A stretch of DNA of 64,000 nt from an uncultured Planctomycetales bacterium (GCA_903926465.1 CAIYJE010000119.1:1-64000); one strand, 5' to 3'. Positions 17,941 to 27,696 are shown, counted from the stretch's first letter. Translations and numbers: made by a program. Notes: generated from the letters alone by a model not told the origin.

Positions 17941-19167
17941 ATGTGCAGGCTCCGCCTTCGCCCTTACTTTCGTTCGATCATACTGGGCACGTCGCTCACT
18001 GGCCTCTTTTTCCCTGGCTGCGGCTGGGAACAGACAAAAAACGGGGCCGGAACGGCCGAAAACGCTGGCCCCAGCCGTAATGGCTACAAAGCCATGACCG
18101 ACGGACCGATCTACCAGCGCATGACCCATATCGATGCCCTGGCTCGCCAGTTCATGAGCACCGATGAGGGGGATCCAGTTCAGGCTCGGGCCGCTCTCCA
18201 GAACTCTTCCACTGCCATCATCGCCACGGCCAAGTCTGTGCTTGAGTCGGATTCGCTTGACGAATTCGATCGGACCAGAGCCGCCAAGGCGTTGTTCGAA
18301 GCCTACGGCAAGCAGGTGAACGCCGACTCTTCCAGGTATACGGAATTCCTGTCCGCCTGCGACGACCTGATTCAGCGGTTCCCAAAAACCGACCTCGCAA
18401 CCCAGGCAGCCTTCGTTCGCCTGAATGTGCTGGGAACTCTCCGATCTGACAAGCTGAGCGAGTCTGACGAGCTAAGGGATCCGAAGAAACGCCTGAATCG
18501 GGTGAGCGAAGCCGCCCTGCTCCTGGCTGAGCAAGAACCCCCGCATCCGAGCACTCCCGAGGTGCTGCTGAACCTTGCAAGACAGCTCGAACAGGACAAA
18601 GATTTTGAGCGATCGGCCAAGGTATACGGAATCCTCAACGAGAAATTTCCAGACCCTGAAAAACGCCGATTCGTACCCGGACACCTTCGCCGGATCTCGA
18701 TGGTTGGACAACCCGTGCAAGGAATTCAAGGGAAAGACTTCGAGGGCCAGGAAATCACGATCGAGCAGTTCAAGGGAAAAGTTGTGCTTATCGACTTCTG
18801 GGCAAGCTGGTGCCCCCCTTGCCTGGCCGAACTTGACGGCATGAAGCAACTGCGTGAGGAACTCGGCCCCAAGGGATTCGAAATTCTCGGCATGAATGCC
18901 GATGACGACGCTGCAGCAGCACGAAAAATTATCAATGACCGGAAGCTGAACTGGCCGGAAATTGTCGTGCGTTCACAAACCGATGAAATGATCAACCCGG
19001 AAGAAACGCTGGAATTCAAACTAGGGATCGAATACCTACCGACAAAGCTCCTCATCAACCGTGAGGGAATCCTGGTCTGGTGCGGATCTCAGCTTGAGCT
19101 GGCTCGACCAGAAATTGAGAAATTGATAGCCGAAACGACCGAACTTCCCGCCACTGCCGAGAAATGA
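17941..19167 (+). CDS. TlpA-like thioredoxin-fold lipoprotein
   Basis: 408 residues. The leader has a hydrophobic run ending LFFPGC, a possible lipobox placing a lipidated cysteine near residue 30. The middle (about residues 50-270) is helical and unrecognised. The C-terminal domain from about residue 265 is a TlpA/ResA-type thioredoxin: KVVLIDFWASWCPPCLAEL with the CPPC redox motif and GIEYLPTKLLINREG with the conserved cis-proline. Such proteins reduce disulfides outside the cytoplasm, for example in cytochrome c maturation. No cytochrome maturation genes are adjacent. Start chosen at the ATG at 17941. Confidence 0.85.
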   Translation: MCRLRLRPYFRSIILGTSLTGLFFPGCGWEQTKNGAGTAENAGPSRNGYKAMTDGPIYQRMTHIDALARQFMSTDEGDPVQARAALQNSSTAIIATAKSVLESDSLDEFDRTRAAKALFEAYGKQVNADSSRYTEFLSACDDLIQRFPKTDLATQAAFVRLNVLGTLRSDKLSESDELRDPKKRLNRVSEAALLLAEQEPPHPSTPEVLLNLARQLEQDKDFERSAKVYGILNEKFPDPEKRRFVPGHLRRISMVGQPVQGIQGKDFEGQEITIEQFKGKVVLIDFWASWCPPCLAELDGMKQLREELGPKGFEILGMNADDDAAAARKIINDRKLNWPEIVVRSQTDEMINPEETLEFKLGIEYLPTKLLINREGILVWCGSQLELARPEIEKLIAETTELPATAEK

Positions 19168-19331
19168 CCGGCACCCGGCCGGTTCCTCACCCAGTGGCCG
19201 GCCCCTCCAGCGGTTCAGACCCGTTTCACTCTGGATTTCAGGCCAGACCTGAATCAATCCAGGGCTCCAGATTGGAGATTGCGGCACCTGAACCTCTGGC
19301 GGTTTCCCAAAGAATGTTCTCGCGTGCGCTA

Positions 19332-19345
19332 GAACACCTGTGTAC
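19332..19345. promoter_or_regulatory. Candidate LexA operator upstream of lexA
   Basis: GAACACCTGTGTAC is an imperfect palindrome resembling the GAAC-N-GTTC-type SOS boxes of several phyla. It lies about 90 bases before lexA, which fits autoregulation. The planctomycete SOS box was not verified, so this is tentative. Confidence 0.35.
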
Positions 19346-19430
19346 ATTAGAGGGCATAGGGTCAGTGTGATCGTCTGTCACCTGCCCTGTGTGATTGACG
19401 TTCAACAAGTTCCTCGCCAGGACAGCTCCC

Positions 19431-20039
19431 ATGGCCGACCTGAATACGCTGACTTCACGACAGCGTGAAATTTACCGGTTCATCCGCGAGAAGATCCAAT
19501 CTCGAGGCTACGGACCGACTGTTCGTGAAATCGGATCTCATTTTGAGATCAAGAGCCCGAACGGGGTGATGTGCCACCTGAAGGCGCTCCAGAAAAAAGG
19601 CCTGATTCACCGCGAGGCAAACATGTCTCGCGCCATCCAGTTGCTTCAAGATTCCACGAGTGCCCCGAGCCCAACCGGCCTCAAGCTGAGAGGCCGAATT
19701 GCGGCCGGTCAACCTCTTGAGGCTATTGAGAACGCCGAAGAGTTCGGAATCGACGACTGGCAGCGTGGCGACGGCACCTTTGTGCTCCAGGTCACCGGCG
19801 ACTCGATGATCGAGGAACATATTGCCGATGGCGACTACGTGGTGATCAAAAGCCAGGACCATTGCCGAGACGGTCAGATTGCGGCCGTCCTTGACGATGA
19901 CGGCGGAGCAACCCTGAAGCGGGTTTTCCGAGAAAAAAACAGGGTACGGCTAGAGCCGGCCAACGCCACCATGAAGCCGATCTTCCGAGACAACGTCAAA
20001 ATTATCGGAACCCTGGCAGGTGTTGTTCGGAAGTATTGA
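19431..20039 (+). CDS. lexA: LexA repressor
   Basis: 202 residues. It represses SOS genes and self-cleaves when RecA filaments form. The N-terminal winged helix (LTSRQREIYRFIREKIQ, GPTVREIGSHFEIKS) is followed by the cleavage region GRIAAGQPLEA (Ala-Gly). The catalytic serine is in VTGDSMIEEHIADGD and the lysine in ATLKRVFREKN. The ATG at 19431 gives the usual MADLNTLTSRQ start. It stands alone, with rnhA 315 bases downstream on the same strand. Confidence 0.97.
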   Translation: MADLNTLTSRQREIYRFIREKIQSRGYGPTVREIGSHFEIKSPNGVMCHLKALQKKGLIHREANMSRAIQLLQDSTSAPSPTGLKLRGRIAAGQPLEAIENAEEFGIDDWQRGDGTFVLQVTGDSMIEEHIADGDYVVIKSQDHCRDGQIAAVLDDDGGATLKRVFREKNRVRLEPANATMKPIFRDNVKIIGTLAGVVRKY

Positions 20040-20354
20040 GACACAACCAAAAGCTACCACCTGGCCCAAAACAGGCTGCTTGCTACCCAAGGTGAAGCTC
20101 CTGGGGCTTGAAACAGCTCCTGGGCCTTGTGTTCATCACGGTTCAGAACATGCGATGGCGGTTGGTTTTGGTGGCTTCTGGCCATTGGAATCGACCGCCA
20201 ATTTTTTTGAACATGACCAGCCAACAATCTGCCAATCCCGAGATATCTCGACCCGGGTAGATCCCTCGACTCCACTCCATTTGCTATGATCTCGAATTCA
20301 GAGAATTCCTGATTGCCGCTGATCGGCGGCCTGCATTTGAAGGACCTCCGGGCC
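20040..20354. other. Intergenic region between lexA and rnhA
   Basis: No gene, clear promoter or strong hairpin was seen in this 315-base stretch. Confidence 0.5.
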
Positions 20355-20840
20355 ATGACGGCACCCGCAAAACATCCAGAGAATCTGGTTCGCCTTTACT
20401 CAGATGGGGCCTGTAGCGGTAACCCAGGCCCTGGAGGCTGGGCCTACATCCTGGACCATCCGGCGACCGGTAAATCTCGTGAGTCCTGGGGCGCAGAGCC
20501 ACACACCACGAATAACCGGATGGAGCTGATGGGGGTAATTGAAGGGCTGGCGAGTCTCAAACGCCACTGCCAGGTACAGGTGGTGACCGATAGCCAGTAC
20601 GTTGCCAAGGGAATCAGCGACTGGATGAAGAAGTGGAAAGCCCAGGGCTGGAAACGGAAAGACGGTAGTCAGTTCAAGCCGGTCATCAATGAAGACCTCT
20701 GGCGCAGGCTTGATGAGCTGCTCGCAAAACATACCGTTAAGGTCTCGCACGTGCTCGGGCACAATGGGCACCCAGAGAACGAAGCCTGCGACCGAATGGC
20801 GGTTGCCGCCTACAAGGCACTGATCGCGGATCGCCGATAA
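20355..20840 (+). CDS. rnhA: Ribonuclease HI
   Basis: 161 residues. It cleaves the RNA strand of RNA-DNA hybrids. The catalytic acidic residues are visible in YSDGACSGNPGPGGW, NNRMELMGVIEGL, VTDSQYV and the C-terminal GHNGHPENEACDRMA. The basic handle (WMKKWKAQGWKRKDG) of type HI enzymes is present. The ATG at 20355 gives a short N-terminal extension; an in-frame ATG 14 codons upstream has no supporting ribosome-binding site. Confidence 0.95.
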   Translation: MTAPAKHPENLVRLYSDGACSGNPGPGGWAYILDHPATGKSRESWGAEPHTTNNRMELMGVIEGLASLKRHCQVQVVTDSQYVAKGISDWMKKWKAQGWKRKDGSQFKPVINEDLWRRLDELLAKHTVKVSHVLGHNGHPENEACDRMAVAAYKALIADRR

Positions 20841-20983
20841 CCAGTGGTCCCACCATACTGCGTCCCAAAGTGAAACTTCATCGGCTTATCGCGGTTCAAG
20901 AAGGGCTTCAATCCCAGCGCGTTCAAGGTGCTCTATACCCGAATTCTGCTGTGCCTGTTGAGGTTCCCCCCACCCGCCAACAA

Positions 20984-21922
20984 TCATGATTCCGGGGCGG
21001 CACTCCGTGTCGAAATTCGCGGGGCGAGCCGTTCCGAGGAGACCAGGAAGATACCCAGCCCCACCGCGGTGGCCGAGGCAAGCAATGGCCAGTTTAAAGG
21101 CTCACCCTGAAAGACTCGACTGAAGCCAATTCCGAACAAGGGGGTGAGAAAGGCAATGGTTGCCAGCCGACCCGCCGGGTAATGCCTCAAGAGCCAGAGC
21201 CAGAGGCTATAACAAATTCCGAGTGCCGCCAGTCCCTGATAGGCCAGTCCCCACATAGCGGCAGGCGTGAAGCGGTATTCGGACCCACCTTCAAAAAGCA
21301 GGCTGATTCCCAGGAAGAGTGGGACCGCGACCAGCGATTGTGTGAACAGCAACGTGATGGGCGGTATGAACGGGAACGACTTCTTCTGGACGATGGTCTG
21401 GAATCCAAAGATCACGCCCGACGCGAAAACGATCAGATCTCCCAGCAAACCAGGACCAACCACGCCACCCTGCGCAAGATACGTGCTCAGCAGCAATAAG
21501 CCGACCCCAAGCGCAGCCGAAAACAGACCTATCCAGCCTCGCGGCCCTAGCCGTTCATGCAGGAAAATGGCAGCCAGAGGCGCAACCACAAGCGGATGAA
21601 CATTGATAAGCACCGAGGCACGCCCGGCCAGGCTCAGGTTGGTGCCCAGATTGAACGTGCCGATTTGAGCCACCGTGAACAGGGCATTGATCAACACCAA
21701 CCACCACAGTGACGGTGCTACCCAGAGCGGCTGGCGAGAGCGAAGGCAGACGAGCGCAACCACCGGCAGTCCGATCAGAAATCGAAATCCGGCACAGGCA
21801 AAGGGGGGAATGTCACCAACAACAAACTTGACGGCAACGGCATTGCCGCCCCAAAGAGCGCAACATGCCACGGCTCCGGCAATCCCGACCATATCGAGTG
21901 AGCCGGACGACGATCTCGACAT
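20984..21922 (-). CDS. EamA/DMT-family transporter
   Basis: 312 residues with about ten hydrophobic segments arranged as two EamA repeats (AVACCALWGGNAVAVKFVVG in the first; the second begins near residue 155 with GLLGDLIVFASGVIFGFQ). Drug/metabolite transporters of this type export amino acids, nucleotides or other metabolites; the substrate is unknown. AAGGA lies seven bases before the ATG. It starts 19 bases after the NtrC-type regulator on the same strand and is probably co-transcribed with it. Confidence 0.9.
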   Translation of the reverse strand: MSRSSSGSLDMVGIAGAVACCALWGGNAVAVKFVVGDIPPFACAGFRFLIGLPVVALVCLRSRQPLWVAPSLWWLVLINALFTVAQIGTFNLGTNLSLAGRASVLINVHPLVVAPLAAIFLHERLGPRGWIGLFSAALGVGLLLLSTYLAQGGVVGPGLLGDLIVFASGVIFGFQTIVQKKSFPFIPPITLLFTQSLVAVPLFLGISLLFEGGSEYRFTPAAMWGLAYQGLAALGICYSLWLWLLRHYPAGRLATIAFLTPLFGIGFSRVFQGEPLNWPLLASATAVGLGIFLVSSERLAPRISTRSAAPES

Positions 21923-21941
21923 GAACAGATCCTTGAATCGT

Positions 21942-23381
21942 TCAACCCTGCTGTAACTGGTTGATCTTGTTGTACAGGGTCTTCAGGCTAATTCCCAGTT
22001 CTCGGGAAGCGGCCGGCTTGTTGCCATTATGCTTTTCCAGCACGATCTGAATATAACGCATTTCGATATCTCGAAGGCTGAGGTTCCCGTCTTGAGACAT
22101 CGAGAAGTGAGGGCCAGCAAGCGCGGGACTGTTCGCGGCCTGGCTGCTGGCAGACGTTGACGCAGAGGCAAAGGCCGACGGCTGGAGTGGCCTTCGCGAC
22201 GAATTTGTGTTCGGGAGGAATTCAGGCAGCAACGGCCCGGCGCCGGCCAAGATTGCAGCACGTTCAATGGCGTTGGCAAGTTCGCGTACGTTGCCCGGCC
22301 ATTCATGACCTTTGAGTGCGTCTAGGAACTCGGGCGTGAGTGATTCCGGGCTCTTCTTGGCGGCATACCGCTTGAGCATGTGCCGCGCAAGATCAGGGAT
22401 GTCTTCGCGACGGTCACGAAGAGACGGCAAGTGGATCTCGAACGTGTTAAGCCGGAAGAAGAGGTCTTCACGGAAGAGTTCGTTGGCCACCATCTCGCGA
22501 AGGTCGCGGTTGGTTGCGCACAAGACTCGAACATCGACCCGGAACGGATCATTTTCGCCCACGCGTCGAATTTCACCCGACTCCAAAAACCGCAGCAGCT
22601 TGACCTGCAAGCTCTTGTCGAGCTCACCCACTTCGTCAAGGAACAGGGTGCCGCCATTGGCCACCTCGAACAATCCTTTGCGGTTATTGTCAGCGCCGGT
22701 GAAGGCCCCCTTACGATGGCCGAACAGTTCGCTTTCAACCAGGTTCTCTGGAAGCGCACCGCAATTCACAGGAATGAACGGGCCACCCACGCGAAGACTG
22801 CGATCGTGCAGATTCCTCGCAATCAATTCTTTACCTGTTCCGGTCTCACCCAAAATCATCACGGTCGCATCGGTGGGGGCCACCGTGCCAATCAGGCGGC
22901 GGATCTCACCCATCGCGTCGCTATCGCCCACAAGCGTAGGAGAGCCCTCAGCTGCCTTGAGCCGAGTCTCCAAAGCCGTAGCCTTGTTGGTCAGGTCTCG
23001 CCGTTCCATGATCCGGCCAAGCAAAACCTCAAGCTCTGCCCATTTACAAGGCTTGGTCAGGTAATCAAAAGCGCCTAGCCGCAAGGCCTGAACCGCAGTA
23101 TCTACCGAAGCCTGACCGGTCAGAATCACCACCTGCGTTTCAGGACTGAGCCGTCGAATTTCGCCCAGCACCTCGATTCCAGTCAGACCCGGCATTCTCA
23201 GGTCAAGCAAGGCCGCATCGAACGGTCCGCCCCGCTCAAGTGCCTTCAGCGCGGCGGTGCCATCTGGGCAAACCGTGACCTCATGCCCCATCCGAGGAAG
23301 CTCCATCTGCATCAACTCTCGCAGGTGCGCTTCATCATCGGCAAATAGGATCCGAAGGCCCCCGCTGTGCATCTTGTCCAT
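21942..23381 (-). CDS. Sigma-54-dependent response regulator (NtrC family)
   Basis: 479 residues. A receiver domain (about residues 6-120) has ILFADDEAHL, the phosphoacceptor in DAALLDLRMPG and the conserved lysine in YLTKPCKW. The central AAA+ domain (about 140-375) shows Walker A GETGTGKELIARNLH, the sigma-54 contact GAFTGAD and Walker B GGTLFLDEVGEL. A Fis-type helix-turn-helix ends the protein (NKPAASRELGISLKTLYNKI). The ATG at 23381 has GAGGGA just upstream. It follows the histidine kinase gene by 70 bases, forming a two-component system acting at sigma-54 promoters. Its signal and targets are not evident. Confidence 0.95.
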   Translation of the reverse strand: MDKMHSGGLRILFADDEAHLRELMQMELPRMGHEVTVCPDGTAALKALERGGPFDAALLDLRMPGLTGIEVLGEIRRLSPETQVVILTGQASVDTAVQALRLGAFDYLTKPCKWAELEVLLGRIMERRDLTNKATALETRLKAAEGSPTLVGDSDAMGEIRRLIGTVAPTDATVMILGETGTGKELIARNLHDRSLRVGGPFIPVNCGALPENLVESELFGHRKGAFTGADNNRKGLFEVANGGTLFLDEVGELDKSLQVKLLRFLESGEIRRVGENDPFRVDVRVLCATNRDLREMVANELFREDLFFRLNTFEIHLPSLRDRREDIPDLARHMLKRYAAKKSPESLTPEFLDALKGHEWPGNVRELANAIERAAILAGAGPLLPEFLPNTNSSRRPLQPSAFASASTSASSQAANSPALAGPHFSMSQDGNLSLRDIEMRYIQIVLEKHNGNKPAASRELGISLKTLYNKINQLQQG

Positions 23382-23451
23382 GATTCCCTCTCCCGCTTCC
23401 ATGCGTTTCGCAAGTAATCAGATATGGAACAACCAGCCGCGATGGGCTGGC

Positions 23452-25245
23452 CTATCTTGTTTCCTGGATGGTGACGGACAACGCCAAGACGTCCTGCCCC
23501 GGCACCGTGACGATGGTTAAACTCGCAATGGAATCAGGACCGCCAGCGCTCCCCGCGCCTCTGGCCAGTGAGATTCCGCCCGGAAGAACACCCGCCAAAC
23601 CACAAACCAATGCCATGGCAGCGGTTGCTGCTCCAGCCAGGCTCCGGCTAGAGGGGGTGGCCCCTTCCATGGCTGCAGGTCCATCTGTTCGTATATCAGA
23701 ACGCAGGGGCAACCGGACAGTGAACGTGGCCCCCAGCCCTTCACCCGGACTGCTGGCCGAGATCTCGCCGCCATGCTGACTGATGATCCGGTGCGAGATC
23801 GAAAGCCCCAGCCCTGTCCCCTTCCCTTCCTTACGTCTGGTGAAGAAAGGTTCAAAGATATTCTCAAGGACCTCGCTCGTCATTCCACAGCCATCGTCTG
23901 TGAAGACCAGTTCCGCAAGGCCATGGTTGTATCGAACCTCAATACGCAGAATTCCGCCGGCTTCCATGCAGTCTAGCGCGTTCACCACCAAGTTCAAAAC
24001 AACCTGCTTGATCTCCTGGGCGTCCGCGAACGCAAGAACGGCTTCCCGAGGCTGGAAAATGATTTGCTTGCCACGATACTTGCCCATGTGCTGGACCATT
24101 TCCACCACACCCTGGACCAGGCCAACGATATCGGTTCGCTCGCGATGAATCTCACCACAACGTGAGAAATCCAGCAGCTTTTCCGTGATCCGCTTACAAC
24201 GGAACGCCTCTTCCTGAATCATCCGCAGGTACTGATCAACCCCTTTGGCGTCGGCCGGCGGCGCGAACGGAAGCACGGCACTCAACCGACGCTCCAAGGC
24301 CTCTGAACAGAACGCAATTGACGCCAGCGGATTGTTGATTTCATGGGCAACCCCGGCCGCCAGAAAACCAACCCCGGCCAGCCGCTCAGACCGCACAAGC
24401 TGACGACTGCGAATCTCGACCTGTCGCTCCAGATCCTGGTAGGTTTCACTGAGCCGGATCGTCATATCATTGAACGCCTCGGCCAGAGACTGCATCTCAT
24501 CGCCACTGCGAAGGTCGATTGTGTAAGCAAAGTCGCCACGCGCCACGCGCTTGACGCCTCGGTGCAGCAGACGGACCGGGTAAAGAATCCAGCGGTTAAC
24601 CACCACCATCAGGCCGGCCAGAAGCCCAAGAGCCGTGATGGCCGAGAACCAGACGATGGCGCGGCTAGACTCAAACTGTCCCCGAGATGAGTTCAACACC
24701 TCAAAAAAGTCGCGGTGCAGTATTCCCGGAAGCATCATCACATGCTGGTTCAGCCGATCAATTCGACGAGTGAGCGTCAGAGGCGCTCCCAATGAGGCGG
24801 TATCCAGATCTTTGGCCAGGCTCCGGGTACCGGGCAGCATGGGCTCCACGGTTTCACCGGGGCTCAACTGCGCCTGGATGGACGTGAGATCGTCATCAAT
24901 TTTGAAGGCCAGCGTGAGCTCATCTTGGATATCAAACCGGTTACCGCGGCTCACGTTGCCCCTGAGTTGCATGCAGTAGTCACTCAGGGCCGCACGGGCG
25001 TCTAGCACCTGTCGCTTGAGCACCGTACGGTCAAGCGCAGTATCCGCACGCATCCCCTCAATCTGAACCACGGTGCTAAGCAACCTGGAGGAAGCTCCAA
25101 GTTCTCGCAACTGGTCTGTTAGCTTCAGATTGCTTGTATGAAAAGCGTGCAATCCAGCGATCGAGCCTGCCAGCAGCACCAGGATCATACCCAGCACCAG
25201 GCCCATGCCCATGAAGAGCTTGATACGAAGCGGCCACTGACGCAT
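23452..25245 (-). CDS. Membrane sensor histidine kinase (HAMP) with C-terminal extension
   Basis: 597 residues. Two membrane segments (about residues 10-32 and 195-215) bracket an outer sensor region of about 160 residues. HAMP, HisKA (GVAHEINNPLAS carrying the phosphorylated His) and HATPase domains follow, with N-box VLNLVVNALDCMEAGG, FTDDGCGM and GKGTGLGLSISHRI. After the normal end of the ATPase domain (FTVRLPLRS) there are about 85 more residues containing a hydrophobic Ala/Gly-rich run (AATAAMALVCGLAGVL), which is unusual. GGAGGT lies seven bases before the ATG at 25245. Its partner regulator is the next gene. Confidence 0.93.
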   Translation of the reverse strand: MRQWPLRIKLFMGMGLVLGMILVLLAGSIAGLHAFHTSNLKLTDQLRELGASSRLLSTVVQIEGMRADTALDRTVLKRQVLDARAALSDYCMQLRGNVSRGNRFDIQDELTLAFKIDDDLTSIQAQLSPGETVEPMLPGTRSLAKDLDTASLGAPLTLTRRIDRLNQHVMMLPGILHRDFFEVLNSSRGQFESSRAIVWFSAITALGLLAGLMVVVNRWILYPVRLLHRGVKRVARGDFAYTIDLRSGDEMQSLAEAFNDMTIRLSETYQDLERQVEIRSRQLVRSERLAGVGFLAAGVAHEINNPLASIAFCSEALERRLSAVLPFAPPADAKGVDQYLRMIQEEAFRCKRITEKLLDFSRCGEIHRERTDIVGLVQGVVEMVQHMGKYRGKQIIFQPREAVLAFADAQEIKQVVLNLVVNALDCMEAGGILRIEVRYNHGLAELVFTDDGCGMTSEVLENIFEPFFTRRKEGKGTGLGLSISHRIISQHGGEISASSPGEGLGATFTVRLPLRSDIRTDGPAAMEGATPSSRSLAGAATAAMALVCGLAGVLPGGISLARGAGSAGGPDSIASLTIVTVPGQDVLALSVTIQETR

Positions 25246-25438
25246 GCCGCGGACCTCCGTGTCGCAGGGCAAAAGGATCGACCCGCTGATCAGTAACCGG
25301 ATCTGGCTACTCTACCAGTGGTGGCCCCATCCTGAGGCGCGGCAAAATGTACCACAGGACCTCGAACCACCCAAGTTCGGTTCTGTCGGTTTTTCTCAAG
25401 ACTGGCTCTGACCTGGCCGACGCGGTGTTCGCTACCAG

Positions 25439-26908
25439 TCAAAAGGCCAGAACAGAGCCGTCGTGCAGCAGCAAAGAGGCCAGCGTTCCGAGCACGAGTA
25501 AAACCAGCAACGTCAGCCGGAGCCGCAGGATATGGCGGTCAAAATGGCGAAGAGATTCGGGATGGTTCTCAAGCTTCTCAACAAAGGCAATCCGGTCCGC
25601 AATGCTTCCGTGCCTCCAAGACGGGGCCTGAACAGACATCCCATTGAAGAAGGCCACGCTGGAAAGAGCCTGAGCAAAGATCCTGACCCCACTCGGACAA
25701 ACGGAACGAGGGGCTTCTTCCTGCGCAATTGGACAGTTCGGGTCCAGATGCGGAGGGCACTCTCCGCTTGTGCAAGAAACAGCCCGACACCCGAACACAT
25801 CTGCCTGACGCTCAAACCTGCGCGACAAGAAGCCAAAGACAAAGAAAAAGTAAGTTCCCAGCACCGCCAGCGCAACCCCCCACTCAAGGATTTCGCCCAG
25901 GCTCACGCCCAGCCAAGTCTGCGGCACCATTGGCAGAACGCCTGTCAGAGACTGAAGTCCAACCTCTACCAATGACAGCAGCCCCACGCTCCCCACAAAG
26001 AACAACCCAAAAAACACCAGATGGCGATGCTTCACATGTCCAATTTCATGACCAAAAACCGCCTCGATCTCCGCGGCGTCGAGCCGCTGGATGAGCGCAT
26101 CGGTTAAAAGCACATAGCGAAAGAACGGAAGCGCACCGGTGATTCCGGCGTTCAGCAGCGACCCACCCGTCTCCCAGACCAGAATATCCCGGCAAGGGAA
26201 TCCAGACCGGCGGGCCAGGCGTTCGAGCCGATCTCGCAGGGGACCATCCTCTAGCCTGCGGGTTGGACAGGAAAGCCTGACAAACACTGGGGAGGCAAGC
26301 ATGATGCATGTTGCCACAACGGCAAGCATGCCAAGCTGGCCTGCGGAACTCTCTCGGTAGTCCGGGAAAGCCCTGACCAGCAAATCTTGCCCCAGCCCAT
26401 AGATCAGAAGCAAAGGGAGCAACAATCCCGCAGTCTGTCGGATCCGAAGCCGAAGATAGGGCCAAAATCCGGATCGCGTTCCCCCGTGGCGCAGCAGCCG
26501 CTCAATTGGATATTCGGCCGACCAGAGCACCAGCAACTCGATCAGAAAGGGGGCGATGATCAAGATATCATCAACCAGAATCGTGTTCCTGGCGCCAAGA
26601 TTCCAAGCCACGATCCGAGGCCATTCCAGGCCCAGCATGGCCCAGCCGAACAAAGCGAGTGCCAGAACCTCCAGCACTCGGGCAAGCCAGAGAGTGAACC
26701 GACGAACAGGCAAGCCTTCATAAAGCCTGCTGAATTGCCGGGCCGAGAACCATCCACTACCAATCGCCAGGGCGGCAAACCCTGCCAGTCCGACCATCCA
26801 AAGTGCCACCCGATGCCAGACGCTGGAAAAATCAAGCGCAGAGGTACCAGAGAGATCACCCAGACCAAAGGCCAAAATCAGACCAGCCAGGAGCGGCCAT
26901 GGAAGCAT
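25439..26908 (-). CDS. M48-family membrane metalloprotease
   Basis: 489 residues with about seven membrane segments. The zinc motif HEIGH lies in VFGHEIGHVKHRH, and the third ligand is in RRFERQADVFG. The layout resembles HtpX/CAAX-prenyl-protease-like M48 enzymes that cleave membrane proteins. Directly after the third ligand is a cysteine-rich insertion (five Cys in about 30 residues, GCRAVSCTSGEC to SVC), unlike typical HtpX, suggesting a second metal site or disulfides. AGGA precedes the ATG. It sits between the two-component genes and a secreted unknown, all on one strand. Confidence 0.88.
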   Translation of the reverse strand: MLPWPLLAGLILAFGLGDLSGTSALDFSSVWHRVALWMVGLAGFAALAIGSGWFSARQFSRLYEGLPVRRFTLWLARVLEVLALALFGWAMLGLEWPRIVAWNLGARNTILVDDILIIAPFLIELLVLWSAEYPIERLLRHGGTRSGFWPYLRLRIRQTAGLLLPLLLIYGLGQDLLVRAFPDYRESSAGQLGMLAVVATCIMLASPVFVRLSCPTRRLEDGPLRDRLERLARRSGFPCRDILVWETGGSLLNAGITGALPFFRYVLLTDALIQRLDAAEIEAVFGHEIGHVKHRHLVFFGLFFVGSVGLLSLVEVGLQSLTGVLPMVPQTWLGVSLGEILEWGVALAVLGTYFFFVFGFLSRRFERQADVFGCRAVSCTSGECPPHLDPNCPIAQEEAPRSVCPSGVRIFAQALSSVAFFNGMSVQAPSWRHGSIADRIAFVEKLENHPESLRHFDRHILRLRLTLLVLLVLGTLASLLLHDGSVLAF

Positions 26909-27006
26909 GCGTTCGAATCCTGAACAAGCGATCGTTTGTAACGTGATCCCGAGACTATTTTGAGTTGCTGTTCAACTCAGCAGAACACAGGACCTCCGAT
27001 CCTTGC

Positions 27007-27696
27007 TCATTTTGCAGCGGCACCCGAGAACACCACTTCCATAGGGTAAAGCACCGGTTCGGCCTGGCCAGCTACCTTCAGGTTCAGGCCAACCACCACG
27101 CCCCAGAAGTTCTTCTCTTCATTCCGAACCAGCGAGCCGACCTTCGCTCCACCTTTGACAATCTGCAAGAGCATCACGGCTGGATGGTTCGTCCCAGAAG
27201 CCTCAGCACTCAGAGATTCCAGAGCCTTCCGATCTGGAGGAGCCGGCTTATCATCCTTCTCAGCCGGGAGAAGTAACCCATAATCCCGGAACGGGCTCAC
27301 TCCCAGGTGATCACCGTTGATCGGGTGTAGCCCAAATCGAATGGTGTAGAAGCCCGGAAGAATCGATTGCTCGCGATGGTCATGAACTTCTTGAAGGAAT
27401 CGAACAACACCCAGCAGTTCGCCCTCATTCAAAAAGGGAAACTGAACAGCCCCGTCTGGACCGGCCGGTTTTGCCTTGGCAGATAGCTCTTTTAGCACCC
27501 AGAACTCGGCCACCGGCTTGGAATCTTCGGCGAACACCCGGAAGCCGTTGGGGTTCAGGTCGCGAATCGCTTGAGGAAGTTCCGCCGGAAGTTGATCGAT
27601 TGGCTCAACCCGGAACGCCGCGTCTTGCGCCTGAAGACCTGTGGCAAGAATCCCGTGAAGCAGCAACGCGAATAGCCCGCCAACCAGTCGACGCAT
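27007..27696 (-). CDS. Hypothetical secreted protein
   Basis: 229 residues. A signal peptide (VGGLFALLLHGILATGLQAQ) ends near residue 22. The mature part begins VEPIDQLPAELPQAIRDL and contains GFYTIRFGLHPINGDHLG and NFWGVVVGLNLKV, a beta-rich region. I do not recognise the family; similar proteins seem to occur in planctomycetes. GAGGA stands nine bases before the ATG. It lies in a nine-gene run on the minus strand. Confidence 0.75.
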   Translation of the reverse strand: MRRLVGGLFALLLHGILATGLQAQDAAFRVEPIDQLPAELPQAIRDLNPNGFRVFAEDSKPVAEFWVLKELSAKAKPAGPDGAVQFPFLNEGELLGVVRFLQEVHDHREQSILPGFYTIRFGLHPINGDHLGVSPFRDYGLLLPAEKDDKPAPPDRKALESLSAEASGTNHPAVMLLQIVKGGAKVGSLVRNEEKNFWGVVVGLNLKVAGQAEPVLYPMEVVFSGAAAK

